A DNA stretch of 37,712 nt, from NCBI GenBank assembly GCA_012518025.1, contig JAAYTP010000136.1, positions 1 through 37,712 of the forward strand, written 5' to 3'. This document shows, piece by piece, positions 27,518 to 36,586 of the stretch. The notes below the pieces were generated by a model. That model saw only the letters and a list, made by a program, of their open reading frames with translations. It did no database searches and was not told the origin of the DNA. The translations under genes and the position numbers were made by a program. Origin of the DNA: Clostridiaceae bacterium. GTDB taxonomy: Bacteria > Bacillota > Clostridia > DSM-8532. Numbering within the stretch: position 1 is the stretch's first letter; each line of letters begins with the position of its first letter.

Positions 27518-27544
27518 GATGAATCCACTAGCCTTCTTTAGACC

Positions 27545-28096
27545 TTAAGACACCGTCTTATTCTCAACTTGCTTTTTCTCCACCTGCTTAAAGTAATTCC
27601 TGATATACATGATGGATGCGAATACAGCCATGCCCACGCATATCCACAACATCACATCGGTAATGTTCCTGGAAACTCCCAGAAAAGCCATCATGATGGC
27701 AACAAAGAATAAAACCGACGTAAGCTTTCCAAACCATTTGGATGACATATCTATATTCTTTCTGATAAGATAGAGCCCTGAAATCAGGAGGAACAGCTCC
27801 TTAAACAGAACCAGATAAGGAATGATAGCGGGAATCATATCCTTGCCTCCCAATACAAATAGCGCTGTCAGCTGCATCATCTTGTCGGCAACCGGATCGG
27901 CGATCTTGCCAAAGGGAGTTTCAAGGTTGAATTTTCTTGCTATTATTCCGTCAAGCACATCGGTAAACTCTGCAAATAAAAATACCCATACCGCAGCAGT
28001 TATTTTATCGTCCCTCATCAACACATAGAAAACCGGGACTGCCGCCATCCTCAATATTGTAAGCAAGTTGGGAACGTGTTTGAATATCGTACTCAT
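27545..28096 (-). CDS. pgsA: CDP-diacylglycerol--glycerol-3-phosphate 3-phosphatidyltransferase
   Basis: PNLLTILRM, FTDVLDGIIARKFNLETPFGKIADPVADK (CDP-alcohol phosphatidyltransferase motif); ATGA overlap with the upstream gene. Confidence 0.92.
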   Translation of the reverse strand: MSTIFKHVPNLLTILRMAAVPVFYVLMRDDKITAAVWVFLFAEFTDVLDGIIARKFNLETPFGKIADPVADKMMQLTALFVLGGKDMIPAIIPYLVLFKELFLLISGLYLIRKNIDMSSKWFGKLTSVLFFVAIMMAFLGVSRNITDVMLWICVGMAVFASIMYIRNYFKQVEKKQVENKTVS

Positions 28097-28533
28097 CTTT
28101 CGGTTTTTTCTCCTGTTGCTTCATTAAACATTGGGATCAACCGTTCATAAACATCAGGTCTATATTTTGAAAGATTAACAGGCTTCAGATCCGAAGAAGT
28201 CCAGGCATGCTCTGTAAACCCCCTGGCTCTGAGCTGAGGATCTCCATCCACATATACGTCATAGGAGATTAAAAGTCTGACCTTTGTTGCTTCGGTGATG
28301 TATGTGCGGATAATCACTATATCGCCGTACTGGACAGGCCTCTTGTACTCCACTCCCAGTCGGACAAGGGGAAGCATGATACCCGATTTCTCAAGTTCAT
28401 GGTAGGGAAACCCATATGATTTGATATGTTCAGTTCTTCCACACTCAAACCATACAGGATAGACCGAATGGTGAACCACTCCCATCTGGTCTGTTTCAGC
28501 ATATCGTACGGGGAATCTGGTCTCTGTTGCCAT
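28093..28533 (-). CDS. Acyl-CoA thioesterase, YbgC/FadM hotdog family
   Basis: FPVRYAETDQMGVVHHSVYPVWFECGRTE; start 28533. Confidence 0.88.
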   Translation of the reverse strand: MATETRFPVRYAETDQMGVVHHSVYPVWFECGRTEHIKSYGFPYHELEKSGIMLPLVRLGVEYKRPVQYGDIVIIRTYITEATKVRLLISYDVYVDGDPQLRARGFTEHAWTSSDLKPVNLSKYRPDVYERLIPMFNEATGEKTER

Positions 28534-28546
28534 AATAAAACACACC

Positions 28547-29518
28547 TTATAACGCCAGAATTTTACCAATATTGATGAGTTCCTCATCAATCGTCTTCTT
28601 CATATTGAGCGCCTCATCAATGTCGTAATCCACAATCCTTCCGCCCTTGGAGGCCACAACCCGGTTAAACTGTCCATTTTTAAGGAGTTCAACCGCATAT
28701 ACACCCATTCTGCTTGCCATAACCCTGTCGGTCATGGTGGGGGATCCTCCCCTTTGTATGTGCCCCAGGATTGTTTCCCTGGTAATAATATCGGTTTTTT
28801 CTTCAATGTATTTTGCTATTTCTGCAACTCCGCCAATTCCTTCGGCTACGATCACCAGGTAGTTCTTCTTACCGCGGTTTCTTCCTTCAATTATGGGGAG
28901 TATTATATCCTTGTCGATATCAAAATCGTGTTCCGGTATGATCACAGCTTCGGCACCGCCTGCAATACCGCAGTTTACAGCAATCCATCCGGCATGCCTT
29001 CCCATGACCTCCATCACACTGCAGCGTTCGTGGGAATAAGCCGTATCACGAATTTTGTCTATGGCGTCCAGCACTGTATTCATTGCTGTATCATATCCGA
29101 TGGTGTAATCGGTGCAGGATATATCATTGTCAATAGTACCCGGAATGCCTACAACCTTCATCCCAAGCCGAGCCAGATCCCTTGCGCCGCGGAAGGAACC
29201 ATCGCCGCCGATTACCACCAGAGCATCAATCCCGAAAACCCTGGCCATGGATATACCCCTTTTCACACCTTCTTCAGTGCCGAATTCGGCTGAACGTGCT
29301 GTTTGGAGGACCGTTCCCCCACGCTGGATGATATCGCCAACCGAACGAAGGGTGAACTCCTTGATATTTCCATTGAGAAGTCCATCATATCCTTTATGAA
29401 TTCCATATACCTTGAATCCGTGATATATTCCGGCTCTTGTCACAGCTCTTATTGCGGCATTCATGCCCGGGGCATCCCCGCCACTGGTGAGAACGCCAAT
29501 GGTACCCACACTGCCCAT
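28547..29518 (-). CDS. pfkA: ATP-dependent 6-phosphofructokinase
   Basis: GVLTSGGDAPGMNAAIRAV, IGGDGSFRGA, GIPGTIDNDI, VMEVMGRHAGWIA, LGHIQRGGSPT; GGAGG SD before 29518. Confidence 0.97.
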   Translation of the reverse strand: MGSVGTIGVLTSGGDAPGMNAAIRAVTRAGIYHGFKVYGIHKGYDGLLNGNIKEFTLRSVGDIIQRGGTVLQTARSAEFGTEEGVKRGISMARVFGIDALVVIGGDGSFRGARDLARLGMKVVGIPGTIDNDISCTDYTIGYDTAMNTVLDAIDKIRDTAYSHERCSVMEVMGRHAGWIAVNCGIAGGAEAVIIPEHDFDIDKDIILPIIEGRNRGKKNYLVIVAEGIGGVAEIAKYIEEKTDIITRETILGHIQRGGSPTMTDRVMASRMGVYAVELLKNGQFNRVVASKGGRIVDYDIDEALNMKKTIDEELINIGKILAL

Positions 29519-29560
29519 ATTTCGCAAACCTCCATCATCGTGTTTCCCTGCATTTACGCT

Positions 29561-29706
29561 GAGATTGCTTCGTCGGCTTTGCCTTCTCGCAATGACGTTT
29601 TTGGTGTCATTTCAGGTGCAGAGATTGCTTCGTCGGCTTTGCCTTCTCGCAATGACGTTTTTGGTGTCATTGCGAGCGGAACGGTAGTGGAGCGCGGCAA
29701 TCTCAG
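29561..29706. repeat. Tandem dispersed-repeat copies R4a/R4b
   Basis: 51-bp identical unit (gagattgcttcgtcggctttgccttctcgcaatgacgtttttggtgtcatt) at 29561 and 29621, followed by tgcgagcggaacggtagtggagcgcggcaatctc. Confidence 0.92.
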
Positions 29707-29783
29707 ACCTCGAAGCCAATCTATTACTCCAACCTCCAACCACTCGTCTCTAACCATCGCCTTCCACTCTTGCTTTTGCAAAA

Positions 29784-29804
29784 GCCCGTGTTTGGAACAC
29801 GGGC
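29784..29804 (-). terminator. Terminator downstream of mtrB and the small ORF
   Basis: GCCCGTGTT-tgg-AACACGGGC; T-tract (cTTTTgc) on the minus strand. Confidence 0.7.
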
Positions 29805-29933
29805 CGATTGCTGTTTAAAACATTGTTTTTGCCTTTCTGTAATAAACCACGGCTGCCTCCGCTTTTTGGTTACCAGGCTTGTCCGTGATTTGACATAACC
29901 TTGTACCGAAGCGGGTTGATAAATCAATAAGCA

Positions 29934-30128
29934 TCAAAATCCTTTTTCTATGATAATACCATGCGCTTCTTCCACCTCGGCTTCAGGAACAGAAACCTCA
30001 AAATAATCGTCTACTTTTTCTTTGCGATTAATGGGGTTGATCCTAACAAGTATACCACTCTCTTCAAGGATTGACTTCAGCTTTTCAGCCATTTCCTTGT
30101 TTTGTGCCATGTAAACGACCGTCCACAT
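29934..30128 (-). CDS. DUF2007-like small protein (putative signal-transducing protein)
   Basis: WTVVYMAQNKEMAEKLKSILEESGILVRI...YFEVSVPEAEVEEAHGIIIEKGF; starts 2 nt after the mtrB stop. Confidence 0.65.
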   Translation of the reverse strand: MWTVVYMAQNKEMAEKLKSILEESGILVRINPINRKEKVDDYFEVSVPEAEVEEAHGIIIEKGF

Positions 30129-30130
30129 AA

Positions 30131-30385
30131 TTATGGATGCCCTCCCTGTTTGCTTCCGGACTCAATTACACCATGACTGCTATAAATCTTTGCTTTACCT
30201 CTGATCTTGATAGCTGATGTTTGCTCGGTAAACTGGGCAACCAGCACCTCACCCTTATCGATAATCTCTGTATGATGTAGTCTGGTATCCTTACCCCTTG
30301 TAAGTCCAATAACATTGACTCCGTTTTCTTCGGCGGCAATGACTATATAATCAGAATAAGCCTTTTCAAGATCAAACTTTTCCAA
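30131..30385 (-). CDS. mtrB: Trp RNA-binding attenuation protein (TRAP)
   Basis: [56 protein letters not shown] closely resembles B. subtilis MtrB, including the K/K/R RNA-contact positions (DKGE, IKIRG). Confidence 0.95.
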   Translation of the reverse strand: MEKFDLEKAYSDYIVIAAEENGVNVIGLTRGKDTRLHHTEIIDKGEVLVAQFTEQTSAIKIRGKAKIYSSHGVIESGSKQGGHP

Positions 30386-30455
30386 TTCATCACCCCAGAT
30401 TAATATATATTATTTTAGTTAAAAGTGCAAGTAGAACAATTCCCCGAAAAGACTT

Positions 30456-33400
30456 CTAGCAAAGTTTCACCAGGTTATTTCCCAGTATCTCAACAAGCTC
30501 GGAATAAACATTGGGGTCTACCCTTGTATTCATCTTCATGGCAGGTTTTGTGGCATTCTGAAGGTAGATAAGAGCCCGATCCGTACCTTCAAAATACCTT
30601 AGCAGGGAAAGAACTGCCCTGCGTTTTATTTCCGGGACATCCTCGGAGAACATTATCTTTATTATTTTCCCGCGGACGGCCTGGTTCATATCTGGAAGAT
30701 TATCCGGACAATCAGATTGATATTGCATGGCATCTTCTTTTGCAGCATGGCTTCCGTCACCATTGGTATGGCCAAATTCGAGTATCAGAGGTCTTATCTG
30801 GCTGGCCAGAATCTTAGCCTGCTCATCCTCTTTAAGATTTATGCGGCCTTCCACCCATATCGGGGAATCTGAATCCAGAAATCTGGAGCATTCCTCGTAG
30901 ATATTCGGAAATACCACAACTTCCATCTGACCGTAAAGGTCTTCAACGGTAACGAAGGCCATCAACCTGTTATTCTTGGTACTGATTGTCTTGACATCCG
31001 CCACAAGTCCCGCTATGCGAACAAACTGGTTGTCGGAAAGCTTGTTTTCATGGTGATCCTCTTCCTCCGATACCTCAAACTCATATGAAAAATGAGTGAC
31101 ATGCTGCCTGATCTGGTCTTCAAAGGTATCAAGGGGATGTCCTGTCAGGTACAATCCCAGCATATCCTTCTCCATGGCAAGGAGTAGCCTTTTATCGTAT
31201 TCCTCCATCTGTGGCCATTCTATGGTGGCGATCCTGTCTTCTTCGGGCATGACATCAAAGAGGGAGAATTGGCCTGTCATCATGCTCTTTCTCTTTGCGG
31301 ACACTCGCTCCAGAATTTTCTCATAGGAGGCCATAAGCCGTGACCTGTATACGCCAAAGCCATCGAAGGCACCACATTTTATGAGGCTCTCAACAGCCCT
31401 CTTATTCAGATCCTTGCCATCCATCCTCTCGCAAAAGTCGATGAAGCTCGTAAACGGACCATTCTTGTCCCTCTCTTCAATTATATTCCTCACCAGGCTA
31501 TCACCCACATGCTTGACAGCAGTGAGCCCAAACCGGATCTTATCCATGGAAACAGAGAATCCGCCAAGGCTTTCATTGATGGCAGGTGCCAGTACTTCGA
31601 TCCCCATCTTTTTGCATTCAAGGACATACTGAGACACTTTGCCAAGGCTTCCTACAAAGCTATTGAGCAGCGCTGCCATGAATTCCACAGGATAGTGGCA
31701 CTTTAGCCAGGCAGTTTGGTATCCCACATAGGCATAGGCGGCGGCATGGGATTTATTGAAGGCATAGCTGGCAAAATCCATCATCTCATCAAAGATCCTG
31801 TGGGCAGTTTTTTCGTCCACACCGTTGCGTATGGCACCTGGGATAAGTACATTCCCCTCTTCATCGGTACTGCCGTAGACAAAATTCTTTCTCTCGGCAT
31901 CCATCACGTCCTTCTTCTTTTTGGACATGGCTCTTCTCACGAGATCCGAGCGTCCGAGGGAATACCCTGCCAGATCTCGGCATACCCGCATGACCTGTTC
32001 CTGATAGATCATACATCCATAGGTCACGTCAAGGATGGGTTTAAGTTTTTCTGTGGTATAGGAAATATGTTCAGGATTTCTCTTGTTCCTTATATATCTT
32101 GGAATCTGATCCATGGGGCCCGGTCTGTAGAGGGAGATGCCAGCAATGATATCCTCCAAGGTGGATGGCTGGAGTTCACGGAAGAACTGGGTCATGCCGG
32201 TGCTTTCAAGCTGGAAGACTCCCGATGTCTCTCCCCTGCTTATCATTTCATAAACAGCTGGATCATCATAGTCAATCTGCTCAATATCTATTGAAATTCC
32301 CCTGTGATCCCTGATGAGATTCAGGGTATCCCTTATCACCGTTATTGTTCTAAGGCCCAGAAAATCCATCTTCACAAGTCCCAGTTCTTCAAGGGTGTTC
32401 ATGGGAAACTGGGTGGAAATCAGGTCTTCATTGCGATATAGGGGTACAAGGTCTGTGATGGGGCGGCTGGAAATAACCACGCCCGCTGCATGGGTGGACG
32501 CATGGCGTGGCATGCCCTCAAGGCTTTTAGCCATATCAAGCAATTCCTTCATCACATTGTCCTTGCTATAAAGAGCCTTGAGTTCCGGATTGGCTTCTAT
32601 GGCACTTTCAATAGTAATATGCTTGCCGGGCATCATGGGTATCATTTTGGCCACCTTGTCCACATCATTGTAGGGTATGGCCAGGGCTCTTCCCACATCC
32701 CGGACGGCTGCCCTTGCAGCCATGGTTCCAAAGGTTATTATTTGGGCAACCCGGTCCTCGCCATATTTTCTCACCACATAGTCTATTACCTCCTGCCTTC
32801 TCACGTAGCAGAAGTCTATATCTATGTCGGGCATGCTAATTCGTTCCGGGTTGAGAAAACGTTCAAAGATCAGGTCGTGCTTTATAGGATCCACATTGGT
32901 AATCCCAAGGCAATAGGCCACAAGGCTTCCGGCTGCCGATCCCCTTCCGGGTCCGACCATGATGCCATTGTCCCTGGCATACCTTATAAAATCCCATACA
33001 ATGAGAAAATAGTCCACATACCCCATCTGGCTTATGACAGACAGTTCATACTCCAGCCGCTTATAATGCTCATCATTATCACCATAGCGGCTCTTATAAC
33101 CCTTATCGCATTGCAGTTTGAGATATTCATAGTGAGTATAGCCATCAGGTATATCAAAGCTTGGAAAATGCAGCTCTCCAAAAGTGATCTCCACGTTGCA
33201 GCGATCGGCTATCCGCAGGGTATTTTCAAGGGCCTGGGGACATCCCTCAAAATGCTCCCACATCTCATCGGGAGATTTCAGATAGAAGGCATCGGTTTCA
33301 AACATGAGACGGTCAGGATCCTCAATAGTCTTGCCTGTCTGGATGCATATAAGGATTTCCTGGGCTTTTGCGTCTTCCTTGCTGATATAGTGGACATCAT

Positions 33401-34013
33401 TTGTAGCCACAAGGGGAATGCCCGTTTCCTGTGACAGTTTTATGAGTTGTGTATTGACTAGCTGCTGCTCCCGTAGGCCATTATGCTGAAGTTCCAGATA
33501 GAAATTACCCTTTCCCATAATGGATTCAAGGCGCAGGGCAAGCTCTTTTGCCCTTTCATATTCATGCTGGAGAATCATTTGGGGAATATCGCCGGCCAGG
33601 CACGAGCTTAATGCAATGAGCCCTTCCGAGTGTTCAGCCAGCTGGTCATAATCAATACGGGGCTTATAGTAGAAACCATCAGTAAAGCCCAGGGATACCA
33701 GCTTGATGAGATTACGGTATCCAATGTTGTTTTCGGCAAGAAGGATCAAATGTCCCTGTTCAGCATCAAGACGCGGATCCTTATCGGTATGGGATCTTCT
33801 CGCAGTGTAGACCTCGCAGCCCAGTATGGGCTTTATGCCCGCTTTTTTGCATGCCTTGTAAAAGTCTATCACGCCATACATAACACCATGATCGGTGATG
33901 GCAAGACTCTTCATCCCCATCTCAGCGGCTTGCTCCACCAGTTTCGGAATTCTGCACGCACCGTCCAAAAGGCTGTATTCGCTATGAAGATGCAGATGGA
34001 CAAAATCTTTCAA
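30456..34013 (-). CDS. dnaE: DNA polymerase III alpha subunit
   Basis: FVHLHLHSEYSLLDGACRI (PHP), GPGRGSAAGSLVAYCLGIT, MPDIDIDFC, GVFQLES; 1185 aa. Confidence 0.98.
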   Translation of the reverse strand: MKDFVHLHLHSEYSLLDGACRIPKLVEQAAEMGMKSLAITDHGVMYGVIDFYKACKKAGIKPILGCEVYTARRSHTDKDPRLDAEQGHLILLAENNIGYRNLIKLVSLGFTDGFYYKPRIDYDQLAEHSEGLIALSSCLAGDIPQMILQHEYERAKELALRLESIMGKGNFYLELQHNGLREQQLVNTQLIKLSQETGIPLVATNDVHYISKEDAKAQEILICIQTGKTIEDPDRLMFETDAFYLKSPDEMWEHFEGCPQALENTLRIADRCNVEITFGELHFPSFDIPDGYTHYEYLKLQCDKGYKSRYGDNDEHYKRLEYELSVISQMGYVDYFLIVWDFIRYARDNGIMVGPGRGSAAGSLVAYCLGITNVDPIKHDLIFERFLNPERISMPDIDIDFCYVRRQEVIDYVVRKYGEDRVAQIITFGTMAARAAVRDVGRALAIPYNDVDKVAKMIPMMPGKHITIESAIEANPELKALYSKDNVMKELLDMAKSLEGMPRHASTHAAGVVISSRPITDLVPLYRNEDLISTQFPMNTLEELGLVKMDFLGLRTITVIRDTLNLIRDHRGISIDIEQIDYDDPAVYEMISRGETSGVFQLESTGMTQFFRELQPSTLEDIIAGISLYRPGPMDQIPRYIRNKRNPEHISYTTEKLKPILDVTYGCMIYQEQVMRVCRDLAGYSLGRSDLVRRAMSKKKKDVMDAERKNFVYGSTDEEGNVLIPGAIRNGVDEKTAHRIFDEMMDFASYAFNKSHAAAYAYVGYQTAWLKCHYPVEFMAALLNSFVGSLGKVSQYVLECKKMGIEVLAPAINESLGGFSVSMDKIRFGLTAVKHVGDSLVRNIIEERDKNGPFTSFIDFCERMDGKDLNKRAVESLIKCGAFDGFGVYRSRLMASYEKILERVSAKRKSMMTGQFSLFDVMPEEDRIATIEWPQMEEYDKRLLLAMEKDMLGLYLTGHPLDTFEDQIRQHVTHFSYEFEVSEEEDHHENKLSDNQFVRIAGLVADVKTISTKNNRLMAFVTVEDLYGQMEVVVFPNIYEECSRFLDSDSPIWVEGRINLKEDEQAKILASQIRPLILEFGHTNGDGSHAAKEDAMQYQSDCPDNLPDMNQAVRGKIIKIMFSEDVPEIKRRAVLSLLRYFEGTDRALIYLQNATKPAMKMNTRVDPNVYSELVEILGNNLVKLC

Positions 34014-34037
34014 TCCTCATACCCCTTCTTATGATCT

Positions 34038-34643
34038 TCATTCTATTTTACCATACGAACGAGCCTTTTCTAATGAAATGTGAATGATCTCCTTCTCGGT
34101 TACAACCAGATCCGCCGGTTGGTCAAAAGCCTCAGAAGGGACATGTTCCAACACTTGAAAATCATAGGCGGGTGCCAGCAGTATGCAGTCATCTCTGAGC
34201 TGCGTTATGAATCGATCATAATAACCACCGCCAAAGCCTATACGATATCCCTTCCTGTCGAATGCGATTCCCGGAAGGATGACAAGATCAATGGTCTGAG
34301 GATTTGCGGCGGGTATGGAAAGATCAGGTTCCATGATTCCCATGGACCCTTTATTGAGGTCTGAATGCAGGTTTTTAATGGGAACTGCCTCCATTGTTTC
34401 CGCATCTTTTACGCGCGGTAGCAGTATTGTCTTTCCTGAGGCAATCCCCCTCTCTATAAGGAGATCAGTCCTTATCTCGTTCTGTATTGGCATATAGGCC
34501 ATGATTACCGAACTTTCTTTAAAAAACCGGCTTTCCACAATTCTTTTTTGGATTATATCTGATAGCGCCAGCACAGAGCCATTGTCAAGATTCCTTCTGC
34601 GCTTCATCATGGCCGCCCGTATATCTTTTTTATTGTTCTGCAT
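34038..34643 (-). CDS. 5-formyltetrahydrofolate cyclo-ligase
   Basis: LPGIAFDRKGYRIGFGGGYYDRF. Confidence 0.93.
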   Translation of the reverse strand: MQNNKKDIRAAMMKRRRNLDNGSVLALSDIIQKRIVESRFFKESSVIMAYMPIQNEIRTDLLIERGIASGKTILLPRVKDAETMEAVPIKNLHSDLNKGSMGIMEPDLSIPAANPQTIDLVILPGIAFDRKGYRIGFGGGYYDRFITQLRDDCILLAPAYDFQVLEHVPSEAFDQPADLVVTEKEIIHISLEKARSYGKIE

Positions 34644-34733
34644 CGTCCATCACCCGGTTATTCCAATACTCCAGCCTTGGGCTGACGCAAAAAAAGAAGC
34701 GGCCAAAGGCCGCAGGTTTGGTTATTCCAGCAA

Positions 34734-35078
34734 TTACTCGCCAAGCTTTGCGCCACATTTAGGACAGAAGGCATTCTCCTTGGTTACCTCTGTGCCACAG
34801 CTGGGGCATTTAAGTGCGTTTTTCAGCTCAAGAACCTTGTCGGAGAGTTCCTGGATCTTGGTCTCGATCTCAGCTATCTGACCGCAAAGCTCTGCATATG
34901 GGCTTTCGGTGCCGTTCTTGAATTCCTGATAAACCTGTTCACCAATCTTGAGATAGATTCCCTTAATGGTTTCCTTTTCAGTGCTGATTTGGGAATTGAG
35001 CTTGGTAATCTCAACAATGTCTTTACCCTTATCTGTCAGGTTCTTTCCAAACTTTTTTACATCGTCTAAGAATGACAT
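34734..35078 (-). CDS. Coiled-coil protein with C-terminal zinc ribbon
   Basis: CPSCGTEVTKENAFCPKCGAKL; Lys/Glu-rich helical N-terminus. Confidence 0.8.
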   Translation of the reverse strand: MSFLDDVKKFGKNLTDKGKDIVEITKLNSQISTEKETIKGIYLKIGEQVYQEFKNGTESPYAELCGQIAEIETKIQELSDKVLELKNALKCPSCGTEVTKENAFCPKCGAKLGE

Positions 35079-35201
35079 AAATAAGACCTCCTTATAGGAT
35101 TATTATTTGCTTTATTATCCTGCTGCCTCAACAGCTTTTTTCACACTACTATCATACCACAGGTTATTTCAGTATAACATTAAAAATTTCTAATCTTTGG
35201 A

Positions 35202-36458
35202 TTATAAACCGCTTTCCGCTGTTTTACCAGTACTACCGTTTGATGATCTCCTTCTTAAAATACTATTCACGGGAAATGGAGGAATGCCCGCCAATAGCAC
35301 CTTCATCTGGGGATGGGGTGCTGATTCTATTTTGTTCCCTTCTTCGTCATATAATTCCTTAAGGGTCAATTGTGTAAAAGAACCTTTCGGCGGCAGTATC
35401 TCTATGGTATCACCGGATCTGAAATGATTCCTCTGCTCCACAATGAGCCTTCCTGCCTCTTTATCATAACCTGTAACAAGGCCTATGAAATCGTAGCGAC
35501 GGATATATGAACTGGTGTTGTAATTATGGGCTTCAGATCCAGGCTTTCCATAGAAAAAGCCCGTTGTGAAATCCCTGTTGCTTACCTTTCCCACCTCTTC
35601 CATCCACTGGTCCGCATCCTGAAACCTGCCCTCATAAAAGGCGTCAATGGCTTCCCTGTACGCCTTTACAACCGTGGCCACATAGAAGGAACTCTTCACC
35701 CTTCCTTCGATCTTCAGGCTGGTCACACCGCTTTGGATGAGTTCGGGCAGATGGGGCAAAAGGCAAAGGTCTTTTGAATTAAAAACAAAGGTTCCCGAAC
35801 TGTATTCTTCAATAGGGTAATATTGCCCGGGTCTTTTTTCCTCCACCAGATGGTAGCGCCACCTGCAGGGATGGGCACAGTCGCCCTGGTTGGCATCACG
35901 GCCGGCCATGTAATTGCTTAAAAGGCACCTGCCCGAATAGGATATGCACATGGCTCCGTGGATGAAGACCTCCAGCTCCGCATCGGGCACCTTTTGACGG
36001 ATCTCACGGATCTCATCATAAGACAGCTCCCTGGCAAGAACAATCCTTTTTGCGCCAAGCCTGTGCCAGAATTCCACCGTCCTGTAGTTGGCGGTGCTGG
36101 TCTGGGTGCTGATATGAATGGGCAGATCGGGCTGGGTCTCCCTTATGATCTGGAATATACCGGGATCAGATACGATCACCCCGTCAATCCCGGTTTCTAC
36201 TGCCTCCTCTAAAAAGGACACAACATTACCGACGTTTTGATTATGGGCAATGATATTCATGGTCAGGTATGCCTTTTTCCCATGTTCATGGGCATAGGAT
36301 ACCCCTTCTTTCATCTCGTCAAAGCTGAAATTATCGGAAGCTGTACGAAGCCCAAATAGTTTACCGGCAAGGTATACTGCATCGGCTCCGTACTGCACAG
36401 CCATCTTAAGTTTTTCCAGGTTGCCTGCCGGCGCCAGAAGTTCAACTCTTTTTTTCAA
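35202..36458 (-). CDS. Peptidase U32 family protein (TrhP/YrrO-like, tRNA U34 hydroxylation)
   Basis: ELLAPAGNLEKLKMAVQYGADAVYLAG, HGAMCISYSGRCLLSNYMAGRDANQGDCAHPCRWRY, SLKIEGRVKS. Confidence 0.9.
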   Translation of the reverse strand: MKKRVELLAPAGNLEKLKMAVQYGADAVYLAGKLFGLRTASDNFSFDEMKEGVSYAHEHGKKAYLTMNIIAHNQNVGNVVSFLEEAVETGIDGVIVSDPGIFQIIRETQPDLPIHISTQTSTANYRTVEFWHRLGAKRIVLARELSYDEIREIRQKVPDAELEVFIHGAMCISYSGRCLLSNYMAGRDANQGDCAHPCRWRYHLVEEKRPGQYYPIEEYSSGTFVFNSKDLCLLPHLPELIQSGVTSLKIEGRVKSSFYVATVVKAYREAIDAFYEGRFQDADQWMEEVGKVSNRDFTTGFFYGKPGSEAHNYNTSSYIRRYDFIGLVTGYDKEAGRLIVEQRNHFRSGDTIEILPPKGSFTQLTLKELYDEEGNKIESAPHPQMKVLLAGIPPFPVNSILRRRSSNGSTGKTAESGL

Positions 36459-36493
36459 GGCACACCTCCGTATTATTTGCGCTCTGTGTTGTA

Positions 36494-36571
36494 TGTCATT
36501 ACAAGGGGAACGAAGTGAAGCGCGGCAATCTGCAAGATTGCTTCGTCAGTTGCACCTCCTCGCAATGACGT
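36494..36571. repeat. Dispersed palindromic repeat copy R5
   Basis: tgtcattacaaggggaacgaagtgaagcgcggcaatctgcaagattgcttcgtcagttgcacctcctcgcaatgacgta; both halves in one nested palindrome. Confidence 0.85.
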
Positions 36572-36586
36572 ATTGTGGTTTAATCC

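Noticed and set aside
27084-27541. ORF-track entries 27084-27368 (+), 27353-27541 (+), 27205-27528 (-)
   Set aside because: Out of frame with the two short ORFs that have proper SDs and share a motif; these longer frames have neither.
29303-29818. ORF encoding a tandem peptide AEIASSALPSRNDVFGVI (and the opposite-strand ORF 29554-29781)
   Set aside because: The repeated peptide is a translation of the tandem dispersed DNA repeat; no RBS and overlaps pfkA.
32490-33434. 314-aa plus-strand ORF antisense to dnaE (also 31716-32294, 33630-34034)
   Set aside because: Lies opposite a highly confident dnaE; composition and lack of RBS fit a shadow ORF.
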